A stretch of DNA of 64,000 nt, taken from positions 124,001 to 188,000 of the forward strand of contig JAAXWO010000003.1 in the NCBI GenBank assembly GCA_013334965.1, in the 5' to 3' direction. The stretch comes from Chlorobiaceae bacterium. GTDB taxonomy: Bacteria; Bacteroidota; Chlorobiia; Chlorobiales; Chlorobiaceae. Position 1 is the stretch's first letter, and every line of letters starts with the position of its first letter. The position numbers and the translations under genes were made by a program. The notes beneath the pieces are model-generated. The model saw only the letters and a list, made by a program, of their open reading frames with translations, did no database searches and was not told the DNA's origin. Of the stretch, positions 58,048 to 64,000 are shown one piece after another.

Positions 58048-58518
58048 ATGAAAATCGAAGCCCTTCTCAGTGAAAAGTATATCGCGTTGAACCTTGATTC
58101 CCATTCAAAGGAAGAGGTGATCAATGCGATGATTGCCATGGTTGCAAGTCATGACAATGTCAAGAATATCGAACGGCTCGCCGAGGATGTCAGGAAGCGG
58201 GAGCAGGAGATGTCTACCGGCATAGGCAAGAACATCGGCCTGCCTCATGCCAAGACACCGGCTGTGGTCGAGCCCGTACTGGGCGTGGCTACGCTCAGCA
58301 GGGAGGTCGATTTCGACTCCATTGACAACCAGCCGGTGCAGATCGTATTCCTGCTTGCGACTCCTGAAGCAATGCTGGCCGAACACCTGAAGCTTCTTGG
58401 GCGTATTACGCGTCTGGCTGGCAAGGACGAACTCCGGCAGAAGATTCTGGATGCGGTTACCCCTCGTGAGGTCCTCGACCTTTTTCGTGAAGAGGAGAAG
58501 GATTTACCCCAGATTTAA
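58048..58518 (+). CDS. ptsN: EIIA-Ntr/fructose-type PTS IIA protein
   Basis: A 156-residue cytoplasmic PTS_EIIA type-2 domain. The phosphorylated histidine is H67 in GIGKNIGLPHAKTPAV. RLAEDVRKREQEMSTGIG precedes it, and VQIVFLLATPEAMLAEHLKLLGRITRL follows. It has no IIB or IIC domain. In other bacteria such lone proteins are regulatory (nitrogen or potassium control) rather than sugar transporters. Enzyme I is at 14-16 kb; HPr is not in this window. It lies 21 bases before hisS, probably in one transcript. Confidence 0.88.
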   Translation: MKIEALLSEKYIALNLDSHSKEEVINAMIAMVASHDNVKNIERLAEDVRKREQEMSTGIGKNIGLPHAKTPAVVEPVLGVATLSREVDFDSIDNQPVQIVFLLATPEAMLAEHLKLLGRITRLAGKDELRQKILDAVTPREVLDLFREEEKDLPQI

Positions 58519-58539
58519 TATTCGTTACCAAGGCAGGAT

Positions 58540-59811
58540 ATGGCGCAGTTCCAGGCAGTAAAGGGAGCACGGGACATTTTTCCCGATGAGGTCGTCAGGT
58601 GGCACCATGTCGAGGGAGTGATCCGCTCGGTGGCCGCCTTGTACGGGTTCAGCGAAATCCGCACGCCGGTTTTCGAGTATACCGAGCTGTTCCAGCGAGG
58701 CATTGGGTCGACGACAGACATCGTCGGCAAGGAGATGTTCTCATTCCTGCCCGATCCCAACGGCCGCTCGATCACCCTCAGGCCGGAGATGACCGCCGGC
58801 GTGATGCGCGCCTGCCTGCAGAAGAACCTCCTTTCGCTGGCCCCGGTCCACAAGCTCTATTACATCAGCGATCTTTTCAGGAAGGAGAGGCCCCAGGCCG
58901 GTCGGCAGCGCCAGTTCTCCCAGTTCGGCGCTGAACTTCTCGGCGTCTCTTCGCCAGCGGCGGTTGCCGAGGTGCTCACCTTCATGATGCAGGTTTTCGA
59001 AACGCTCGGGCTGCACGGCCTGAGGCTCAGGATCAACTCCCTTGGCGACGTCGAAGACCGGGCCCGCTACCGTGAGGCGTTGCGCGAATATTTCCTTCCT
59101 TACGCAGCCGACCTCGACGAATCTTCGAAAGAGCGGCTTGAGAAAAACCCGCTGAGGATCCTCGACTCGAAGAATCCCGCCCTGAAGGAGATGATCGCCG
59201 GTGCCCCGAGGCTTTACGCTTACCTGAAACCCGAAGCCGTCGCCGATTTTGAAAAGGTGCTCTCCTTTCTTTCGGACAGGGCGATCGCCTATGACATCGA
59301 CCATCTGCTCGTGCGCGGGCTCGACTACTACTGCCATGCGGCTTTCGAGGTCACCAGCTCCGAGTTGGGCGCCCAGGACGCCATAGGGGGCGGCGGTCGT
59401 TACGACAGCCTTGCAAAGGAGCTCGGCGGCACTGCCGATCTGCCTGCCGTAGGGTTTGCCGTCGGCATGGAGAGGCTCATGATCGCGATGGAAAAACAGG
59501 GGCTGTTTGCCACCCTGAACCCGCACGGTCCCCTTGTCTATGTGGTGGTACAGCAGCAGGAGCTCTCCGACCACGGCATGCAGGTCGCCTTCAGGCTCCG
59601 CAAGGCCGGCCTCAAGGTCGAGATCGATCTCGCCGCACGGAGCATGAAGGCCCAGATGCGCGAAGCGAACCGTATCGGCTCATCATACGCGCTCTTTATC
59701 GGCCAGACGGAACACGAGTCGGGCCTCTATTCGCTGAAAAACCTCGTAACCTCCGAACAGACCTCTCTATCACTCGATGCCGTCATCGAAATCCTCTCCA
59801 CCCCGGGTTGA
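58540..59811 (+). CDS. hisS: Histidine-tRNA ligase
   Basis: Class II aminoacyl-tRNA synthetase, 423 residues. It opens with [15 protein letters not shown]. Motif 2 is [24 protein letters not shown], the histidine motifs are [18 protein letters not shown] and [17 protein letters not shown], and motif 3 is [14 protein letters not shown]. The C-terminal anticodon-binding domain is complete ([18 protein letters not shown] ... AALFIGQTE-like [17 protein letters not shown]). The last residues STPG and the stop TGA fall inside the first hairpin (CCCCGGGTTGAAACCTCGGGG) of the repeat array, so the repeat has entered or formed at the gene's 3' end without harming the conserved part. Confidence 0.97.
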   Translation: MAQFQAVKGARDIFPDEVVRWHHVEGVIRSVAALYGFSEIRTPVFEYTELFQRGIGSTTDIVGKEMFSFLPDPNGRSITLRPEMTAGVMRACLQKNLLSLAPVHKLYYISDLFRKERPQAGRQRQFSQFGAELLGVSSPAAVAEVLTFMMQVFETLGLHGLRLRINSLGDVEDRARYREALREYFLPYAADLDESSKERLEKNPLRILDSKNPALKEMIAGAPRLYAYLKPEAVADFEKVLSFLSDRAIAYDIDHLLVRGLDYYCHAAFEVTSSELGAQDAIGGGGRYDSLAKELGGTADLPAVGFAVGMERLMIAMEKQGLFATLNPHGPLVYVVVQQQELSDHGMQVAFRLRKAGLKVEIDLAARSMKAQMREANRIGSSYALFIGQTEHESGLYSLKNLVTSEQTSLSLDAVIEILSTPG

Positions 59812-59817
59812 AACCTC

Positions 59818-60476
59818 GGGGCAACTGAAGAAAATATAAGATGATAATGTCCGCTGGGCTAAAGCCCTGCTGAATGCAGGAGGTCAAACCCCCTGTCCTT
59901 CGTCTTCAATATTCAGTCGGGTTTTAACCCGCCAGCCATTCTGCCCTTTTACATTCCAGCATCCCCGGACGATCCCACATGCATGAGTCCCGACTTGTCG
60001 GGACTCCGGACATTCAGCCCTCTTACATTCAGTAGCCCCGGATGATCCCACATGCATGAGTCCCGACTTGTCGGGACTCCGGACATTCAGCCCTCTTACA
60101 TTCCAGTAGCCCTGGACGATCCCACATGCAGGAGGAGTTCACTCCTCCGGACATTCAGCCCTCTCACATTCCAGTATCCCCGGACGATCCTACATTCGGG
60201 AGTCCCGACTTGTCGGGACGACGGACATTCAGGCCTCTTACATTCAGCAGCCCAGGACGATCCCACATTCAGGAGGAGTTCACTCCTCCGGACATTCAGG
60301 TCTCTTACATTCCAGTAGCCCCGGACTTCAGTCCGGGGAGAGCATGCCCTCCCCCGATCTTCGGGCTTCAGCCCAATATCTGTCACTGCATCAGCAGGGA
60401 TCATGATAAACCCGTTGAAGAGGTTGGACTGAAGTCCGGAATATTAATTTGATCATTTATCCCCGGACTGAAGTCC
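59818..60476. repeat. Long repeat unit 1 (659 bases, five inner sub-units)
   Basis: It runs from GGGGCAACTGAAGAAAATAT to the next copy of that string. The fixed head contains CAGGAGGT and the GGGTTTTAACCC hairpin. Then come five sub-units of about 66-74 bases with alternating CCCGACTTGTCGGG and GGAGTTCACTCC hairpins, then a fixed tail with CAGCAGGGATCATGATAAAC. Confidence 0.9.
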
Positions 60477-60988
60477 GGGGCAACTGAAGAAAATATAAGA
60501 TGATAATGTCCGCAGGGCTAAAGCCCTGCTGAATGCAGGAGGCCAAACCCCCTGGCCTTCGTCTTCAATATTCAGTCGGGTTTAAACCCGCCAGCCATTC
60601 AGAGTTTTTCAATTCCAGCATTCCCGGACGATCCCACGTTCAGGAGGCTTTCACTCCTCAGGACATTCAGCCCTCTCACATTCCAGTATCCCCGGACGAT
60701 CCTACATTCAGGAGTCCCGACTTGTCGGGACGACGGACATTCAGGCCTCTTACATTCAGTAGCCCCGGACGATCCCACATTCAGGAGGACTTCACTCCTC
60801 CGGACATTCAGACCTCTTACATTCCAGTAGCCCCGGACTTCAGTCCGGGGAGAGCATGCCCTCCCCCATCTTCGGGCTTCAGCCCAATATCTTTCACTGC
60901 ATCAGCAGGGATCATGATAAACCCGTTGAAGAGGTTGGACTGAAGTCCGGAATATTTTAATTGATCATTCATCCCCGGACTAAAGTCC
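60477..60988. repeat. Long repeat unit 2 (512 bases, three inner sub-units)
   Basis: Head and tail are nearly identical to unit 1 but with three hairpin sub-units instead of five; the 147-base difference equals two sub-units. Confidence 0.9.
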
Positions 60989-61432
60989 GGGGCAACTGAA
61001 GAAAATATAAGATGATAATGTCCGCAGGGCTAAAGCCCTGCTGAATGCAGGAGGCCAAACCCCCTGTCCTTCGTCTTCAATATTCAGTCGGGTTTAAACC
61101 CGCCAGCCATTCAGAACTCTTACATTCCAGCATCCCCGGACGATCCTACATTCGGGAGTCCCGACTTGTCGGGACGTCGGACATTCAGCCCTCTTACATT
61201 CAGTAGCCCCGGATGATCCCACATTCAGGAGGAGTTCACTCCTCCGGACATTTAGAACTCTTACATTCCAGTAGCCCCGGACTTCAGTCCGGGGTGAGCA
61301 TGCCCCCCCCGATCTTCGGGCTTCAGCCCAATATCTTTCACTGCATCAGCAGGGATCATGATAAACCCGTTGAAGAGGTTGGACTGAAGTCCGGAATATT
61401 TTAATTGATCATTCATCCCCGGACTAAAGTCC
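60989..61432. repeat. Long repeat unit 3 (444 bases, two inner sub-units)
   Basis: Head and tail are nearly identical to unit 2 with two hairpin sub-units; it is 68 bases shorter, one sub-unit. Confidence 0.9.
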
Positions 61433-61660
61433 GGGGCAACTGAAGAAAATATAAGATGATAATGTCCGCAGGGCTAAAGCCCTGCTGAATGCAGGAGGTT
61501 AAAACCTCGGGGCAACTGAAGAAAATATAAGATGATAATGTCCGCAGGGCTAAAGCCCTGCTGAATGCAGGAGGTTAAAACCTCGGGGCAACTGAAGAAA
61601 ATGTAAGATGTTAGTCCCCACAGGGCTAAAGCCCTTCTGAGTGTAGTAGGTTAAAACCTT
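61433..61660. repeat. Three tandem 76-base repeat units
   Basis: Units start at 61433, 61509 and 61585, each GGGGCAACTGAAGAAAAT... ending AGGAGGTTAAAACCTC or a variant. They equal the head of the long units without the inner part. A decayed fourth unit follows from 61661 at the same spacing. Confidence 0.9.
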
Positions 61661-61854
61661 GTGGCATCAGAAGAAACTGTAAGATCTTAATGTCAGTAGT
61701 TCCGAAGTTTCAGGATTTCTGACATCAAAGAGGCTGAACCTTTGGTCAATTGACGAGAATTCAGGAGATTGAATCCGGGGGAGCCTGAATGCAGGTTCGT
61801 TTCTGCCCGGCGTTCTACCTGCACCCGAACGGCCATGAATTTATCGATGCACCC

Positions 61855-62097
61855 ATGAAACCACAGGTGATCATATACGGGAAACCCGATTGCTGCCTCT
61901 GTGACGAGGCCATGGAGGTTCTGGAGCAGGTCAGGAAGCGTATTCCGTTCGATATCCAGAAAAAAGACATCACGGATGACCCTGACCTTTCCGTGCGATA
62001 CGCCTACAGCATTCCCGTCATCCTCATCGACGGTCGCATGGCATTCAAGCATCGTGTGGAGAAGGATCGCCTCATATCCATCCTCAAGGGTCGTTAA
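61855..62097 (+). CDS. Glutaredoxin-like thiol-disulfide protein
   Basis: An 80-residue thioredoxin-fold protein. KPQVIIYGKPDCCLCDEAMEVL carries the redox cysteines (CCLC, so a CxxC with an extra Cys) and YSIPVILIDGRMAFKHRV has the cis-proline before the second strand pair. This matches the small glutaredoxin-like DUF836 group. The track ORF begins 22 codons earlier, but that part (MQVRFCPAFYLHPNG) continues from degraded repeat sequence, so the start at 61855 is preferred. Redox partner unknown. Confidence 0.85.
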   Translation: MKPQVIIYGKPDCCLCDEAMEVLEQVRKRIPFDIQKKDITDDPDLSVRYAYSIPVILIDGRMAFKHRVEKDRLISILKGR

Positions 62098-62224
62098 GAG
62101 CGTTCAGGAATCAAGCCACAGTCCGTGAACACACTGGTCCGCCCGGGCCATTTGGATGTGCCGGCGCGGTTGCTTAATATTGATGTTGTCGAGGATATGC
62201 AGGCTCTGAGGGATTTATTTAGGT

Positions 62225-62446
62225 ATGAAAGCTGTTTCAGGGTTAACGATGTTGAAATTCATTCTTCTTTTGATCGCGTTGTGGCTGACCGTTCGCATGG
62301 TTATGCGGATCGTTCGCTTTTCGTTTGTTGTCAGGCGCGCACGGCCAGAGACGCCATCTTCCTCATTCTCCTCTTCCGACGGAAGGGAGCGGGTTCAGGA
62401 GGTTGAGTATGAGGTGATCGAAAGCCACATAAAAAAGGATGAGTGA
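62225..62446 (+). CDS. Small membrane protein, DUF4834-like
   Basis: A 73-residue (or 65 if the ATG at 62249, MLKFILLL, is used) protein with one membrane helix LKFILLLIALWLTVRMVMRIV, a basic stretch RFSFVVRRARPE and an acidic C-terminal tail EVEYEVIESHIKKDE. This topology resembles the short DUF4834 family of Bacteroidota/Chlorobiota, of unknown function; the match is from memory and weak. A terminator follows about 90 bases downstream, before rimP. Confidence 0.6.
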   Translation: MKAVSGLTMLKFILLLIALWLTVRMVMRIVRFSFVVRRARPETPSSSFSSSDGRERVQEVEYEVIESHIKKDE

Positions 62447-62538
62447 CGGCCACTTGGGAGAAGAGCTGTTTGGCTTGTGTGCAGTTTTTTTGTACATTAG
62501 TCGCTGATTGGAGTACCAGCCTGGAGGAACGGCTTCTG

Positions 62539-62563
62539 AAAGTGGGGGATCCCCACTTTTTTG
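62539..62563 (+). terminator. Terminator upstream of rimP
   Basis: Perfect nine-base-pair stem AAAGTGGGG / CCCCACTTT with loop GAT and a T-run. It separates the small membrane protein transcript from rimP-nusA. Confidence 0.9.
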
Positions 62564-62581
62564 TTTTCCGTAATATGAGCG

Positions 62582-63106
62582 ATGCAACGCATGGATGAAA
62601 GGATAAGAACCGCGATTGATGAGTCGATGGCTGAAGTTTCAGCCGGGACAGGGCAGGAGATATATCTTGTCGATTCAGTTGTCCGGGGCGGCGGAAGGAC
62701 CATTGAACTGACCGTCGATACCGACAAGGGAATCATCATTGATCAGTGCGCGAAACTGAGCAGGAAAATCAGGGCTCGTCTCGAAAGTTTTGAGGACGAC
62801 CTCATGATGGCTTCCGGTGAGTTCGACCTGCTGGTCTCTTCGCCTGGAATCGGCGAGCCGGTCAAGGTGAAGCGTCAGTATGTCAGGCATCTGGGCCGGT
62901 TGATCAGGATATCCCATATGGATTCCGATGGAGAGCGGCAGGAGATCGACGGTCGGTTGTTACAGGCCGCGGTCGGGGACGAGGAAGAGCCGTTTATCGT
63001 GATTGAACCCATTATGCAGGGAAAGAAGAAGAGAAAGGCGGATGTGCCGCCGATGACCATACGCCTTGCCGATATCGTCAAGGCAGTTGTACAGACTGAA
63101 TTGTAG
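62582..63106 (+). CDS. rimP: Ribosome maturation factor RimP
   Basis: Cytoplasmic protein needed for assembly of the 30S subunit. IYLVDSVVRGGGRTIELTVDTDKGIIIDQCAKLSRKI is the conserved N-terminal domain, and FDLLVSSPGIGEPVKVKRQYVRHLGRLIRI is the RimP SPG-type motif (usually VSSPGLDRPL; here VSSPGIGEPV). The length of 174 is a little above the usual 150-160. It precedes nusA by 120 bases, the standard rimP-nusA-infB order. A second ATG three codons downstream could be the start. Confidence 0.93.
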   Translation: MQRMDERIRTAIDESMAEVSAGTGQEIYLVDSVVRGGGRTIELTVDTDKGIIIDQCAKLSRKIRARLESFEDDLMMASGEFDLLVSSPGIGEPVKVKRQYVRHLGRLIRISHMDSDGERQEIDGRLLQAAVGDEEEPFIVIEPIMQGKKKRKADVPPMTIRLADIVKAVVQTEL

Positions 63107-63226
63107 TCGCCCTCTTCTTATTGTCGCGGGCGAAGGGATAAATATTAAGCGGTACTCAGTAGTGCATGTTTTGGGAAGTGCCAAACGAGTCGCAGACTAT
63201 TTTTTAAAAACAAGGATCACACAGCG

Positions 63227-64000
63227 ATGCCAAGAAAGCAAGTGAAGGGCGAAACTATTGATCGGAAAGCGCAGATTGCAAGTGCTTTTGGAGAGATCGA
63301 GCAGTCTAAGGTGTTTCTGGACAAGCGCTCTGAAAGCGCAGCAGTCAAGATGGACATTGCCGATCTGCTCAAGGAGATCATCCTGAAGCAGCTCAGGAAG
63401 GATTACGATCCTGAGGTGGATGCAAACATCTTCATCAATCCCGAACGCGGCGATTTCGAGGTTTATATCCTGAAGAAAATCGTCAGTGAGGTCGACCTTC
63501 CAACCATCGAAATCGGTCTTGACGAGATTCGCAAGATCGACGATTCACTTGAACTTGGTGATTTTTACGAAGAGGGCCCGATCAAGCTCGACGATTACCT
63601 TACCAGAAAATCGATCCAGATCATCAAGCAGTCGGTGCAGAAGAAGGTTCGCGATCTTGAGCGGCTCGTGGTCTACGAAGACTGCCTCGAGAAAGTCGGC
63701 GAAGTCGTCGCGGGCGAGGTATACCAGGTCAGGCCCAATGAGGTGATATTCACCTATAACACCTCAAAGGACCATCGGGTCGAGCTGGTGCTGCCCAAGG
63801 CGGAGATGATGAAGAAGGACAACCCGCGCCGGACCCCGAGGATGAAGCTCTATGTCAAGCGCATCGAGCGGGAGAAGGTCAAGGTCCGCAACGATGACGG
63901 TTCGGTCCTGGAGCGTGAAAAGCCGGACGGCGGCATGAAGGTGATCGTTTCAAGGGTTGACGACCGTTTCCTGTACAAGCTTTTCGAAAGTGAAGTGCCT
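63227..64000 (+). CDS. nusA: Transcription termination/antitermination protein NusA, 3' end cut
   Basis: It is missing from the ORF track as a full frame but open from the ATG at 63227 to the end of the window (258 codons): MPRKQVKGETIDRKAQIASAF and onward. The N-terminal RNA polymerase-binding domain (VDANIFINPERGDFEVYILKKIV, ELGDFYEEGPIKLDDYLTRKSI, AKQSVQKKVRD-like IIKQSVQKKVRDLE) is followed by the start of the S1 domain (EKVGEVVAGEVYQVRPNEVIF). The KH domains lie beyond the window. A charged insert of about 20 residues (KVRNDDGSVLEREKPDG) sits before the usual SR.DD.FLY.LFE.EVP segment. Gene order after rimP supports the call. Confidence 0.95.
   Translation, partial: MPRKQVKGETIDRKAQIASAFGEIEQSKVFLDKRSESAAVKMDIADLLKEIILKQLRKDYDPEVDANIFINPERGDFEVYILKKIVSEVDLPTIEIGLDEIRKIDDSLELGDFYEEGPIKLDDYLTRKSIQIIKQSVQKKVRDLERLVVYEDCLEKVGEVVAGEVYQVRPNEVIFTYNTSKDHRVELVLPKAEMMKKDNPRRTPRMKLYVKRIEREKVKVRNDDGSVLEREKPDGGMKVIVSRVDDRFLYKLFESEVP

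Larger units (their letters stand above)
59801..61700. repeat. Mosaic hairpin repeat array
   Basis: About 1.9 kb with no gene. It consists of three long direct repeats, three 76-base repeats and a degenerate tail, all built from short palindromes with 2-6 base loops: CAGGGCTAAAGCCCTG, CGGGTTTAAACCCG, CCCCGGACTTCAGTCCGGGG, GAGTCCCGACTTGTCGGGACTC, GGAGGAGTTCACTCCTCC and GGGCTTCAGCCC. Joining strings such as GGACATTCAG..CTCTTACATTC recur between them. The translated ORFs across it (e.g. 60052-60318 and 60533-60943) are artefacts of the repeats. Confidence 0.93.

Noticed and set aside
60052-60943. ORFs 60052-60318 and 60533-60943 as repeat proteins
   Set aside because: The translations (PDIQPSHIPVSPDD..., FRPLTFSSPGRS...) simply follow the DNA hairpin repeats in whichever frame happens to be open, on both strands.
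59801-61700. CRISPR array
   Set aside because: Repeats are of unequal length, nested, and made of joined hairpins; there are no unique spacers of constant size and no cas genes nearby.
62125-62406. 93-codon ORF overlapping the small membrane protein
   Set aside because: The overlapping frame with a clear membrane helix and charged tail is the better gene; this one lacks features.

Overview
The window is a contiguous piece of a bacterial chromosome of roughly 50-57% GC. Gene content and protein flavour suggest a green sulfur bacterium (Chlorobiaceae, e.g. Chlorobium/Chlorobaculum): ClpC, TrpB2, TamB, a lone PTS enzyme I plus an EIIA-Ntr-like protein with no sugar permease, CWC-type and DUF4834-like small proteins, and a giant calcium-binding-repeat-type surface protein. 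No photosynthesis gene lies inside the window, so the assignment is an inference from overall resemblance. No phage, complete insertion sequence or CRISPR array was seen. Both ends cut genes: glpK (5' end missing) and nusA (3' end missing).

Layout. 1-24.5 kb is mostly housekeeping: glpK, a CWC protein, an SDR-type epimerase, clpC, trpB2, tRNA-Leu(UAA), thiL, ftsY, a GIY-YIG protein, pcm, a membrane-anchored parvulin isomerase, and then a long minus-strand run rfaE2 > tamB > coaBC > family 4 uracil-DNA glycosylase > dnaB > ptsI. 24.8-45.5 kb is a surface island. It holds two paralogous 160-residue unknown proteins, an XRE regulator, an OafA-type acyltransferase, and an AT-rich 1 kb leader. These are followed by a 2333-residue cysteine-free acidic beta-repeat protein with a RTX/bluetail-like end, a DUF6447-like small protein, a P-loop protein, a 1661-residue fusion of methyltransferases, glycosyltransferases and radical SAM modules, and the GDP-D-glycero-alpha-D-manno-heptose genes hddA-hddC-gmhB. 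45.5-56 kb is envelope glycolipid assembly: an MsbA-type ABC exporter, an LpxL-type acyltransferase, six separate glycosyltransferases (two of them GT9 heptosyltransferases) and a UDP-sugar epimerase. 56-64 kb returns to core functions: CPBP protease, cdsA, ptsN-like EIIA, hisS, glutaredoxin, rimP and nusA.

How it fits together. Heptose appears in two activated forms: ADP-beta-heptose (rfaE2, used by GT9 enzymes for lipopolysaccharide core) and GDP-alpha-heptose (hddA/hddC/gmhB, known elsewhere for S-layer or capsule glycans). The second set sits directly behind the fused glycan-modifying protein and about 8 kb from the giant surface protein. My working hypothesis is a dedicated system that makes and decorates that surface layer.

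The strongest non-coding signal is a mosaic array (59.8-61.7 kb) built from many short perfect hairpins in constant flanks. It has three long units that differ by whole sub-units, then three exact ~76 bp units, with a related pair far away at 1.4 kb. Its first hairpin overlaps the hisS stop codon. A second, different repeat family has copies at 6.2 and 26.0 kb.
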